A DNA stretch of 64,000 nucleotides. It comes from Prolixibacteraceae bacterium (GTDB lineage: Bacteria > Bacteroidota > Bacteroidia > Bacteroidales > Prolixibacteraceae). The notes beneath the pieces are model-generated. The model did not search any database. It saw only the letters and a list, made by a program, of their open reading frames with translations, and was not told where the DNA came from. The DNA is taken from the NCBI GenBank assembly GCA_019459525.1, contig JAIBEY010000084.1, positions 31,358-95,357 on the forward strand, read 5' to 3'. Shown one piece after another: positions 10,216-19,723 of this stretch. A program made the translations under genes and the position numbers. Positions within the stretch are counted from its first letter, which is position 1. Every line of letters begins with the position of its first letter.

Positions 10216-10958
10216 CAAAAATTGCCATCATCGGCGGCTCTGGACTCGAAAACCCTGCGATTCTGAAAAATGCTACAGAACTAAAAATTGAGACTCCTTA
10301 CGGACCAACCACCTCCGATTTTAAATGCGGAATAATCAACGGTCACGAAGTAGCCATCCTTTCCAGGCACGGACGCCAGCACACCATTCCGCCCACGCAG
10401 GTAAATAACCGCGCCAACATTTGGGCCATTCGCGAAATAGGATGCACACATATTCTGGCAACTACGGCCTGTGGAAGTCTGCGTCAGGAAATTGGACGTG
10501 GCGACTTTGTGGTACTCGATCAGTTCATCGATTTTACCCGCCACCGGCCAATTACTTTTTTCGAAGTATTTGAGCCCCGCGAAATGAGACACACTCCAAT
10601 GGCCGATCCGTTTGATAGCTATTTACGGACAAAAATCATTGAAACAGCCCGTGAACTGAGCATGAATATTTTTGAGACCGGAACTGTGATTACCATCGAA
10701 GGACCCCGTTTCTCTACCCGTGCTGAGTCGAACATGTTCCGCATTTGGGGAGCTGACGTGATCAATATGTCCACAGCTCCGGAAGCCATTTTAGCAAACG
10801 AACTGGGAATTCCTTATGCAGCCATTGCCATGAGTACCGATTACGACTGCTGGAAAACCGATGAAGCCCCGGTAACCTGGGGAGATGTGCTTAAAGTTTT
10901 CAACCAGAATGTCAGCCACGTAATTGATTTACTGGTTCATACCATTGAAAAGATTTAA
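10212..10958 (+). CDS. mtnP: S-methyl-5'-thioadenosine phosphorylase
   Basis: IIGGSGL, SRHGRQHTIPPTQVNNRANIWA, TACGSLRQEIGRGDFVVLDQFIDFT; overlaps upstream stop by ATGA. Confidence 0.92.
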   Translation: MTKIAIIGGSGLENPAILKNATELKIETPYGPTTSDFKCGIINGHEVAILSRHGRQHTIPPTQVNNRANIWAIREIGCTHILATTACGSLRQEIGRGDFVVLDQFIDFTRHRPITFFEVFEPREMRHTPMADPFDSYLRTKIIETARELSMNIFETGTVITIEGPRFSTRAESNMFRIWGADVINMSTAPEAILANELGIPYAAIAMSTDYDCWKTDEAPVTWGDVLKVFNQNVSHVIDLLVHTIEKI

Positions 10959-11024
10959 TTTTCCGATCGGAATCTGAAAAAAATATTTTTTTCTTGAGAA
11001 ATTGACTGCAAAAGTTCAGCTTTT

Positions 11025-11039
11025 TGGCACATGTTTTGT
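11025..11039 (+). promoter_or_regulatory. Candidate sigma-54 -24/-12 promoter
   Basis: TGGCAC-ATGTT-TTGT compared with consensus TGGCAC-N5-TTGC. Confidence 0.45.
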
Positions 11040-11049
11040 AAAAGAGAAA

Positions 11050-11195
11050 GCATATAAGTTGTATCAAAGCCATGAACAATTTTTAATTCGATCGGTCAAT
11101 TTAGAAGGGTAAGAGAGAAAAGGTTTTTTTAGGTTGACCCGATGATATACATCAATGATAAATGCCATTCCGGAATTTTCGGAGTGGCTTTTTCA
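11050..11195 (+). ncRNA. Candidate intergenic small RNA (boundaries predicted)
   Basis: Lies between the sigma-54-like site and the terminator-like hairpin GCCATTCCG-GAATTTT-CGGAGTGGC-TTTTTC; no substantial ORF. Confidence 0.4.
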
Positions 11196-11228
11196 TTTTA
11201 GCCCCTTTCCGGATCTCCAATAATAAAA

Positions 11229-11247
11229 AAAGCCCCTTTCGGAGCTT
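11229..11247 (-). terminator. Intrinsic terminator of the HU/SPOR gene
   Basis: Minus strand AAGCTCC-GAAAG-GGGGCTT-TTTTT. Confidence 0.6.
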
Positions 11248-11256
11248 TCAGTACTA

Positions 11257-12171
11257 TTATTCGTTGGTATGAATCCAAACACCCGATTGTGGACTTTGGT
11301 ACAGAATGGTGTTGAGTTCCTTCTGAGCCTCTGCGATACTCGTAAAACCTTTCATCGCCACGCGGTGCAGTCCTTTGAAAACACCTAAATTCTTTCCGGA
11401 GTAGCCTTGTTCGCTTAATTGCTGAAGATATTTATTGGCATTTGCTTCGCTTTTAAAACTTCCGCCAATAATGTAATACTTAAATTCTTCTACAGATGCG
11501 GGAGTGGCTTCAACATTAAACTCAGCTACATTTTCTTCCTGAGTCTGAACGGAGGCAACCGGAGCGCTCTGGGTAATCGCTTCCCACAAACCCATATCCG
11601 ACTTCGACAGGTATTCTTTGTTGTTCTTCATCGGAATCAACGCCATAGCGATCAACAGCGGAACAGCTACCACGAGCTTTTGCAATTTACGTTTCTGGAA
11701 AATAACCGGAACCGGTTCTTTGTATTCAACTTTAAATGCCGGCTTCGGCATTTGGCGCTGATAAAGCTTTTCGTAAGAGAAATTCTGCAAGCCGTATGAT
11801 TCAACCAACAGGTTTTGTTTCAATTGTGGTTCGAATTGCAGATTCTCGTGCGAATCGTAATGCAAATATCCAACGCCATCGAAATAAACATTGCGGTTTC
11901 TCTCCAGATTAAGCTGGGTTTCTTCTACAAAATTTTCGAGCTTTTGCTTTGCTTCGAAGTAATTAATTCCTTCGCTATCCGAAATGTAGGTAATAAGCAA
12001 TCCATCGTTGGAAATCAGTTTGTTGTTAAAAGCGATTTCTTTCGTCGGCGGGAAAAATTGATTATTCTCAATCGTAGCAGGCTTATAATTGGCTACAAAT
12101 CCGCCAAATTCCGGAATGATTACACAATCATTCAGCAACAACAACTCTTTTATGTATTGATTAATCTCCAC
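11257..12171 (-). CDS. HU-CCDC81-type N-terminal domains with C-terminal SPOR domain
   Basis: MEINQYIKELLLLNDCVIIPEFGGFVANYKPA..., single TM (VVAVPLLIAMALI), C-terminal YYIIGGSFKSEANANKYLQQL. Confidence 0.85.
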   Translation of the reverse strand: MEINQYIKELLLLNDCVIIPEFGGFVANYKPATIENNQFFPPTKEIAFNNKLISNDGLLITYISDSEGINYFEAKQKLENFVEETQLNLERNRNVYFDGVGYLHYDSHENLQFEPQLKQNLLVESYGLQNFSYEKLYQRQMPKPAFKVEYKEPVPVIFQKRKLQKLVVAVPLLIAMALIPMKNNKEYLSKSDMGLWEAITQSAPVASVQTQEENVAEFNVEATPASVEEFKYYIIGGSFKSEANANKYLQQLSEQGYSGKNLGVFKGLHRVAMKGFTSIAEAQKELNTILYQSPQSGVWIHTNE

Positions 12172-12338
12172 GCTTTACTTGTTTAAACAGTCAAAAGTAA
12201 GAAAAAATGACATTGCTTCAAGACAAAGTTTTCAACAATAGCCCAACAATTATAGTAAACAAAACTTAACGCCAAGGTAGATAATTGCTATGCAGATAAT
12301 TCCTAAATTTGTCGCTCAACATAAATACAACTTAACAA

Positions 12339-13364
12339 ATGAAACAAATTTTAGTTACCGGAGGCACCGGGTACATTGGCTCTCATACCGCAGTAGAATT
12401 GCAAAATGCGGGCTACGAGGTGGTTATTGTTGACAATCTTTCGAATTCAAGCCTGGAGGTATTGGACGGGATTGAAAAAATTACCGGAATCCGTCCGGCA
12501 TTCGAACAGTTCGATTTGATTGAAAAAGATAAAGTGAACCAATTTTTTACTAAATATCCAAATATTGAGGCCATCATTCATTTTGCAGCTTCAAAAGCGG
12601 TAGGCGAATCAGTTGAAAAACCGTTGTTGTATTACCGCAATAACCTGGTTTCGCTAATCAATTTGCTGGAAGCAATGGATCAATTTAACGTTTCAGGAAT
12701 TGTATTTAGCTCATCGTGTACAGTTTACGGCCAACCCGAATCGCTGCCGGTTACCGAACAAGCCCCTATCCTGAAAGCCAATTCGCCCTATGGAAATACC
12801 AAACAGATTTGCGAAGAGATTATTCAGGATACGTTAGTTGCCAATCCAAAATTAAAAGCCATTGCTTTGCGCTATTTTAATCCGGTTGGGGCTCACCCAA
12901 CAGCACTAATCGGAGAGCTTCCGCTGGGAGTTCCTCAAAACCTGGTTCCTTTCATCACCCAAACTGCAGCGGGCGTGCGTCAGCAACTCAGCGTTTTTGG
13001 CAGCGATTACAATACTCCCGACGGAACTGCCATCCGCGATTATATTCATGTAGTTGATTTGGCCAAGGCTCATGTAGTTGCCGTAAGCCGTTTGGTTGAA
13101 GAAAAAAGTAAAAAGCAGTTTGAAGTTTTCAACCTGGGAACAGGTAATGGATTAACTGTTCTGGATGTAGTTAGTTCATTCGAAAAAGTTTCGGGACAAA
13201 AGCTGAATTACAAAATTGTTGACCGCCGCCCGGGCGATGTAGAGAAAGTATATGCCGACACCACATTTGCCAACGAAGAACTGGGTTGGAAAGCCGAAAG
13301 TTCGCTCGACGATATTCTGGCTTCGGCATGGAAATGGGAAAAAAAGATTCGTGGAATAAAATAG
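12339..13364 (+). CDS. galE: UDP-glucose 4-epimerase
   Basis: ILVTGGTGYIGSHTAVEL, SSSCTVYGQP, SPYGNTKQICEEI, ALRYFNPVGAHP. Confidence 0.95.
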   Translation: MKQILVTGGTGYIGSHTAVELQNAGYEVVIVDNLSNSSLEVLDGIEKITGIRPAFEQFDLIEKDKVNQFFTKYPNIEAIIHFAASKAVGESVEKPLLYYRNNLVSLINLLEAMDQFNVSGIVFSSSCTVYGQPESLPVTEQAPILKANSPYGNTKQICEEIIQDTLVANPKLKAIALRYFNPVGAHPTALIGELPLGVPQNLVPFITQTAAGVRQQLSVFGSDYNTPDGTAIRDYIHVVDLAKAHVVAVSRLVEEKSKKQFEVFNLGTGNGLTVLDVVSSFEKVSGQKLNYKIVDRRPGDVEKVYADTTFANEELGWKAESSLDDILASAWKWEKKIRGIK

Positions 13365-13481
13365 AGTCTTTTGAAACTAATACTAAGGGTCTGCTAAATA
13401 AATGTAGACCTTTTTCGTTAATACGACACAGATATTCTTTCTAAACGCGTATTTTTGGTTATAACTGATAAAACAAAATAA

Positions 13482-14534
13482 ATGAAAACAATTCTGATTA
13501 CCGGCGGAGCCGGATTTATTGGCTCGCATGTTGTGCGGCTTTTTGTAAACAAATACCCTGAATATAAAATCGTAAATCTCGATAAACTCACCTATGCCGG
13601 AAATCTGGCGAACCTAACCGATATTGAGAACAAACCCAATTACGAATTTGTAAAAGGCGACATTGTGGATGCCGATTTTATAATAAAGTTGTTTGTCGAA
13701 AGGCAATTCGACGGAGTTATCCATTTGGCCGCCGAATCGCATGTTGACCGTTCGATTAGCAACCCTACTGAATTTGTGTTCACCAATGTGATTGGAACCG
13801 TTAATTTATTGAATGCTGTTCGCCAAATATGGAAAGACAATACCGAAGGGAAACGTTTTTATCATATTTCTACTGACGAAGTTTATGGAAGCCTGGGTGC
13901 TAATGGCATGTTTACCGAAGAAACCGGTTACGATCCACATAGTCCGTATTCGGCATCAAAAGCCAGTTCCGATCATTTTGTGCGCGCCTACCACGATACA
14001 TTCGGAATTCCGGCAGTAGTTTCCAACTGCTCAAACAACTACGGTTCGTTCCAGTTTCCTGAAAAACTGATTCCACTTTTTATCAACAACATCAAGTTTA
14101 ATAAAGCTTTGCCGGTTTATGGAAAAGGCGAAAACGTACGCGATTGGCTGAGGGTTGAAGATCAAGCGAGGGCCATTGATGTGATAAATCATCAGGGCAA
14201 AAACGGCGATACTTACAACATTGGCGGACACAACGAATGGACCAACATCGACCTGATTAAAGTAATGTGCCGCATTATGGACCGCAAGCTGGGTCGCGAA
14301 ACCGGAGAATCAGAAAAGCTGATCACTTATGTGAAAGACCGTGCCGGACACGATTTGCGTTATGCCATCGATTCCACCAAATTGCAGAAAGAGTTGAACT
14401 GGGTGCCAAGCCTTCAGTTTGAAGAAGGTTTGGAAAAAACCATAGACTGGTATCTTGCCAACACCGAATGGATGGAAAATGTGACCAGTGGCGACTACCA
14501 ACGCTATTACGAAAAGCAGTACCAGAATAGGTAA
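13482..14534 (+). CDS. rfbB: dTDP-glucose 4,6-dehydratase
   Basis: ILITGGAGFIGSHVVRLF, HLAAESHVDRSI, HISTDEVYGSLG, SPYSASKASSDHFVRAY, NCSNNYGSFQFPEKLIPL. Confidence 0.95.
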   Translation: MKTILITGGAGFIGSHVVRLFVNKYPEYKIVNLDKLTYAGNLANLTDIENKPNYEFVKGDIVDADFIIKLFVERQFDGVIHLAAESHVDRSISNPTEFVFTNVIGTVNLLNAVRQIWKDNTEGKRFYHISTDEVYGSLGANGMFTEETGYDPHSPYSASKASSDHFVRAYHDTFGIPAVVSNCSNNYGSFQFPEKLIPLFINNIKFNKALPVYGKGENVRDWLRVEDQARAIDVINHQGKNGDTYNIGGHNEWTNIDLIKVMCRIMDRKLGRETGESEKLITYVKDRAGHDLRYAIDSTKLQKELNWVPSLQFEEGLEKTIDWYLANTEWMENVTSGDYQRYYEKQYQNR

Positions 14535-14566
14535 TCGGTATTTGCAATATAATATGCAGATCAAGT

Positions 14567-14603
14567 CAGGGTTTCACTCAAGTGAAGCCCTGACTTTTTT
14601 ATT
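14567..14603 (+). terminator. Strong hairpin terminator after rfbB
   Basis: GTCAGGGTTTCACTCAAGTGAAGCCCTGACTTTTTT. Confidence 0.85.
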
Positions 14604-16140
14604 TCTGAAGAGATTTTTTCTTCCGGTAGCCTATCCACCAAATGAAGAATCCGCTGATCAGCACAATCAAGATGCAAATTCCGGCAAGCGGAACGTAAAG
14701 AATATAAAACATGCCCAAAAGTGGTTCAAAGATGCGGCCGGTATGAACTTCCAGCGAGAGATTCCAAAGTGAGATTGGGCTTTTATCTGTAATTTCAGCA
14801 CTCATTTCGCCAAACAAAACGGCATTGCGAATGGGTAAAACACCCTGATTGTAATCGAAATAAAATTCATTTCCGGAGCTATCGGCAAACCAACCGTCGA
14901 TCATGTCTTTCGAAACCGGAGGGCCTGCAACCTGTGGCGCCTGGTAAAGGCTTCCGGAGAGGTAATCGAAAACCTGCCCACTGAGTGGATTCCACAAAAA
15001 CAGGCCGTTGAAGGAACCAACCAAATATATGTTTTCGCCCTTTTTCTCCAACACATTGCAGCCCATCACACTCACCGGTGGCTGATTGGCCAGTCGGCGC
15101 ATGGGTTCCTGAAAATTTTCGTCGATAAAATAAATTCCTTCGGACGTTGAAAACAAAAAAATGTGCTGCTGCTCGTCGTACAAAACACGGCGAAGCTTGT
15201 CGTACCAAGGATTTGGAGAACTCAGCACGGTTCCCGGAACGGGCGAAACAACCGAATCGGCAATCGCAATCAACAACGGCGGACGCAAAAACATACCGGT
15301 AATCGTTACGAAAATCAGGAATGGAATAAAAATCCAGCCTAACCGGTTATGCCATTTCAGGTTGAAATTTCGTGCAGCCACATGAGCTGCGTTGTCTTTC
15401 TGTTTTGCTTTCCGGCGTTTTAGCCAAGCCGGAAAAATAAAGTGCATTAAACCGGTGAATGAAATAATCAGGATGACTATTCCAAACAGATCGACAACCA
15501 ATTTCCCCGCAGAGCCCCAGATTTCGCCGCTGTGCAGCAACCACAACGTTTTAAACAGGCTGGCCTTTCTGTCGTAATCTTCCGGAGCCGGGAGAACGAC
15601 CGGATAAAAAGTTGTCCCGTCGTCTGACTTCAGTAAAAACGAGCGGGTTTGAACCAAAAGTTCATTGCCTTTCAAGATGACATCAGTGATTCGCTCTTCT
15701 TCAATCGGAAGCGGTATTTTCAGCCACTTGACTTCTTGTGCCGAATATCGATACAGCCCGAATAATGTTCCGGCAAACAATTGGCCATCGGGAGTTTTCA
15801 GTATTTTACTAATTTTCCGGTTATCGATACCTTTTGGAAAGCCAGCGTTCCAATCCTGAAATGTCTTGAACTGATCGGTACTGAGCCAGACTCCGATGTT
15901 TCCGTAAACAAGGGCAGAATCAGGACTCCATTGGAAAACTGATTTTACGGCTCCCTTATTCCAGTTCTGGTAGCTGTAATCGTCAGGCAGTAAAGACCTG
16001 TTGATATCGATGGCCGAAATCGGTCCACGGTGATTCATGAAAATTCCAGAGATGGAAAATAGGATTACAAACAGCGTAATCACGATTCCCGGCCATTTGT
16101 GGAACTTCCGAAGTATTTTCAGTATTTTATTTTTAGTCAT
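14599..16140 (-). CDS. PepSY-associated transmembrane protein
   Basis: N-terminal LRKFHKWPGIVITLFVILFSISGIFMNHR, four TM segments including WHNRLGWIFIPFLIFVTITGMFLRPP. Confidence 0.8.
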   Translation of the reverse strand: MTKNKILKILRKFHKWPGIVITLFVILFSISGIFMNHRGPISAIDINRSLLPDDYSYQNWNKGAVKSVFQWSPDSALVYGNIGVWLSTDQFKTFQDWNAGFPKGIDNRKISKILKTPDGQLFAGTLFGLYRYSAQEVKWLKIPLPIEEERITDVILKGNELLVQTRSFLLKSDDGTTFYPVVLPAPEDYDRKASLFKTLWLLHSGEIWGSAGKLVVDLFGIVILIISFTGLMHFIFPAWLKRRKAKQKDNAAHVAARNFNLKWHNRLGWIFIPFLIFVTITGMFLRPPLLIAIADSVVSPVPGTVLSSPNPWYDKLRRVLYDEQQHIFLFSTSEGIYFIDENFQEPMRRLANQPPVSVMGCNVLEKKGENIYLVGSFNGLFLWNPLSGQVFDYLSGSLYQAPQVAGPPVSKDMIDGWFADSSGNEFYFDYNQGVLPIRNAVLFGEMSAEITDKSPISLWNLSLEVHTGRIFEPLLGMFYILYVPLAGICILIVLISGFFIWWIGYRKKKSLQK

Positions 16141-16305
16141 TGCAGGTAATATTACACCCTCAAAAGTAGGATTTTAAGCGGGCGTAAACTGTAACAATCG
16201 TTACAAACCAAGAGTTTCCGGATTTTTACGTTTTACTGTACTTTGTTACTGGTTTCACTGCCTCATTTTTTTATTTTTGTCCATCAAAATTAATTCATCA
16301 TCCTT

Positions 16306-17553
16306 ATGAAAGTTTTCAAATTTGGAGGTGCCTCGGTTAGTTCTGCCGATGCTGTTCGTAATTCGGTCAATATCCTGACCATGTATCCCGGGAACAAGGT
16401 TTTGGTTATTTCGGCCATGGGCAAAACAACCAATGCACTCGAAATTGTTGCACGGAAATATTTCAATCAGGATCCTGAAGTCTGGACTATTTTTGAGGAA
16501 GTGAAAGCTTATCATGATGGTATCATTGCTGAACTTTGGGGTGAACCAACGGAACTTCCGGAGGTAGAAAAATTGTTTGATCAAATAAGCAGCCGCATAA
16601 AAGGAGAACGATCACTGAATTTTGATTACGAATATGACCAGATTGTTGCTTATGGCGAACTGATTTCGACACAGATTATCAGTCTTTATTTCAACAAAAT
16701 CGGGTTGAAGAACCGTTGGGTTGATGTCCGCAATTGCCTGAAAACCGATGATCAGTTCCGCGAAGGAAATATCAATTGGGAACTTTCGGTTCGATTGGCC
16801 AAACGGTTGTTTACGTTCGAATCGGAAGATTTATACATTACCCAGGGGTTCATTGGCGGAACGTTGACCAACCAAACCACTACACTGGGGCGCGAAGGTT
16901 CGGATTACACCGCAGCCATTCTGGCTAATTTGCTCGATGCCGAAGAGGTGAGCATCTGGAAAAATGTGCCTGGAATCCTGAATGCCGACCCCGACTTTTT
17001 CTCCAACACGCAAAAACTCGACGAATTATCCTACAAAGAAGCCATCGAATTATCGTATTCCGGGGCAAAAGTGATCCATCCGAAAACGATAAAACCACTT
17101 CAGAATAAAAATATTCCGCTGTTCGTAAAGTCGTTTCTCGAACCCGAAAAACCAGGAACGATCATCCACGCGGTAGAACATCCGCTGGAGCTGGTACCGG
17201 TTATCATTGTAAAAAAGAATATGGCCCTGATTACTTTGTCGCCAAACGATTTTTCGTTCATCAGCATCAACAGCGTTTCAGATGTGTTTAGCCTGTTTGC
17301 CAAATATCGCCTGAAAGTGGGACTTTTGCAGCAATCGGCGCTCGATCTTTCGCTGGCTTTTGACGAGCCAGAGCAAGGAATTGAAGGCCTGATCAGCCAG
17401 CTTCAGCAAAAATTTGAGGTCAAATACAACACCGGTCTCGATCTGGTAACCATTCGCTATTATTTACCCGAAACGGTAACACAAGTTTCGACCGGGCGCA
17501 AAGTTTATGTGGAACAAAAAAGCCGGAGAACCGCACGAATGTTACTGAAATAA
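16306..17553 (+). CDS. lysC: Aspartate kinase
   Basis: MKVFKFGGASVSSADAVRN, GFIGGTLTNQTTTLGREGSDYTAAILANLLDAEEVSIWKNVPGILNADP. Confidence 0.92.
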   Translation: MKVFKFGGASVSSADAVRNSVNILTMYPGNKVLVISAMGKTTNALEIVARKYFNQDPEVWTIFEEVKAYHDGIIAELWGEPTELPEVEKLFDQISSRIKGERSLNFDYEYDQIVAYGELISTQIISLYFNKIGLKNRWVDVRNCLKTDDQFREGNINWELSVRLAKRLFTFESEDLYITQGFIGGTLTNQTTTLGREGSDYTAAILANLLDAEEVSIWKNVPGILNADPDFFSNTQKLDELSYKEAIELSYSGAKVIHPKTIKPLQNKNIPLFVKSFLEPEKPGTIIHAVEHPLELVPVIIVKKNMALITLSPNDFSFISINSVSDVFSLFAKYRLKVGLLQQSALDLSLAFDEPEQGIEGLISQLQQKFEVKYNTGLDLVTIRYYLPETVTQVSTGRKVYVEQKSRRTARMLLK

Positions 17554-17663
17554 TCTCTACTGAGCGCAGGTCACAGGAACTGGGTTTAAATGTCGCATTT
17601 TTACAATATCAGGAAAAACGGCTGAACTACTTTTGAATTGTCGAACTTAAAAAACAATGAACA

Positions 17664-18020
17664 ATGAAAAAGTTAATTACCTGGGTTGATATACCCGCAG
17701 TTGATTTTGACCGCGCTGTTAAATTTTACAGCAATCTTCTAAAATTAGACCTCGAAATTTTTGACTGTGACGAAGAAAAAATGGCCTGTTTCCCTTCCGG
17801 GGAAGGAGCTATTTCTTTAGCGCCTGGTTTTGTTCCTTCAGAAAATGGCCCGATTATTAATTTCAACTGCGAAAATGATCTGGATGGCGCAATTGATCGG
17901 GTCGTGCAGATGGGTGGAAAAATCGTTCACCCCAAAACTAAAATTGAAGTAGAGGGACGTGGATATTTTGCCCTTTTTATTGATTCGGAAGGCAATCGCC
18001 TTGGCCTTTACGGCGATTAA
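17664..18020 (+). CDS. VOC/glyoxalase-family protein
   Basis: WVDIPAVDFDRAVKFYSNLLKL, GYFALFIDSEGNRLGLYG. Confidence 0.88.
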   Translation: MKKLITWVDIPAVDFDRAVKFYSNLLKLDLEIFDCDEEKMACFPSGEGAISLAPGFVPSENGPIINFNCENDLDGAIDRVVQMGGKIVHPKTKIEVEGRGYFALFIDSEGNRLGLYGD

Positions 18021-18030
18021 ATTTGTTTTT

Positions 18031-18071
18031 GCGGATTACAACTTCTTTGCACTGAGGTTGTAATCCGTTCT
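18031..18071 (+). terminator. Intrinsic terminator
   Basis: CGGATTACAAC ... GTTGTAATCCG followed by TTCTTTC. Confidence 0.6.
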
Positions 18072-18114
18072 TTCTGGTTTATACCAATCATTCGATTTAC
18101 AATGAGCTGACTCA

Positions 18115-18927
18115 ATGGGATTTTACTTTGCCAAACCATCAACGCTTTTATCGCCCTACGTGAAACAATACTGGGGACTTGAAAACTGCCTGAAGCCGGG
18201 CGAGGAGCATATGCAGCGCATTGTTCCCAATGGGCTGATGGAACTCACTTTTTACCTGGGTGACAAACCTCAACTAATCAACCACCACCAGGAAGCACTT
18301 GCACACAGTGTTCTGTCGGGTCATTGCAACAGTCCATACGATTTGGTTGTTACCGGAAACCTTCAGCTATTTTCAGTATCGTTCAGGCCATTGGGCGCAT
18401 CCATGTTTTTTAATTTGTCCATGGGCGAACTCTTTGGCTGCCTCGCTCCGGCCCGGTATTTACTCAACGAGCATATCGACAGGTTGGAAAATTCACTTTC
18501 CGAAACAGCAGATTTTAACAATAAAGTCCGGCTGATCGAAGAGTTTTTAATCGACCGGCTAACTCAAAAGGATCATGCTTCAGGACAAAAAAGACTGAAA
18601 GAAAGCATCAGCCTGATCAACAAAAACAAAGGAATTGTGGAAGTAGATGTACTGGCTTCGTCGGCTTGCTGGAGCAGAAAACAATACGAACGAAACTTTC
18701 AGGAGATTGTGGGTACATCGCCCAAACAATTCATGCGGACCGTGCGGTTTCAACATGCGCTTCATTACAAAGGTCAATATCCGGAAACCAAGCTGGCCGA
18801 ACTGGCCTACGAATGTGGTTTTTTCGATCAGTCGCACATGATCAACGAGTTTCGCGATCTGTCGGGAGTAACGCCCAAACAATATTTCGCCGAATGCGAA
18901 CCCTTCTCCGATTATTTTTCGGAATGA
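18115..18927 (+). CDS. AraC-family transcriptional regulator
   Basis: C-terminal HTH: SRKQYERNFQEIVGTSPKQFMRTVRFQHAL, LAELAYECGFFDQSHMINEFRDLSGVTPKQY. Confidence 0.9.
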   Translation: MGFYFAKPSTLLSPYVKQYWGLENCLKPGEEHMQRIVPNGLMELTFYLGDKPQLINHHQEALAHSVLSGHCNSPYDLVVTGNLQLFSVSFRPLGASMFFNLSMGELFGCLAPARYLLNEHIDRLENSLSETADFNNKVRLIEEFLIDRLTQKDHASGQKRLKESISLINKNKGIVEVDVLASSACWSRKQYERNFQEIVGTSPKQFMRTVRFQHALHYKGQYPETKLAELAYECGFFDQSHMINEFRDLSGVTPKQYFAECEPFSDYFSE

Positions 18928-18984
18928 AAGGCATTTATTTTTTGATCAATTACCTAAATAAAAGCACGTACACAGAAAAGGAAA

Positions 18985-19449
18985 CTATTTCGCCAGAATG
19001 TTGTCATCCGGCGATTTACTTTTGATGCTACTCAAAGCCTCTTTAATCAAAACTTGTTCTTCGTCAGCGTATTTCATCCAAGTCAGGCACCCATCGAGAG
19101 TACGAAAGATTTCGAGTTCCATTTTAAGCAGTTTTGCAATGGGCTTATAAATATTAAGCAAAAACTCCTGATTTGAAGTTTGGTACATGATACCAAGGCG
19201 AATTTTCTGCTTGAGGCTAACCGATTTTTTAAAGAATTCGACGTAATCCATTAAGTCCATTCGAAACCCGATGGCCAGGGAATCCCTAAAATCCATGATC
19301 ACATCGTAGGAGGAATCGTAAGCTTGATCTGCTATAAATTTCAAATTCAATTGTATGACATCATCAAGCTGAGTTTTTCCCTGAAAATTAGTCACAATCA
19401 GTCTCAGTTCGGGTAAAATCACATATGAGTTGAAATTTGTCACAACCAA
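18985..19449 (-). CDS. Hypothetical protein, possibly STAS/SpoIIAA-like
   Basis: 154 aa; YDVIMDFRDSLAIGF segment resembles STAS-like folds; family uncertain. Confidence 0.55.
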   Translation of the reverse strand: MVVTNFNSYVILPELRLIVTNFQGKTQLDDVIQLNLKFIADQAYDSSYDVIMDFRDSLAIGFRMDLMDYVEFFKKSVSLKQKIRLGIMYQTSNQEFLLNIYKPIAKLLKMELEIFRTLDGCLTWMKYADEEQVLIKEALSSIKSKSPDDNILAK

Positions 19450-19723
19450 GTGTTTTTAAGTTGTATTAAGGTATAACATTTAATTCTTAAAATTTGATCA
19501 CTGCATTACAAATTAAATTACCTATTCGATATTTTGCTTCATCCCGACACAACTAACCACATCACTTTAAACCCATTAACGAATCACATTTATGAATAAG
19601 CAAACGATTTGAACTACGAAATGTACTTTCCTTACTTAAAATCACCTGAAACTTCCGGAAAAATAACTTCTTTTAATGACAACTTACAGCGATTAAAATT
19701 TGGCTAAATTATAAACACCTGTC

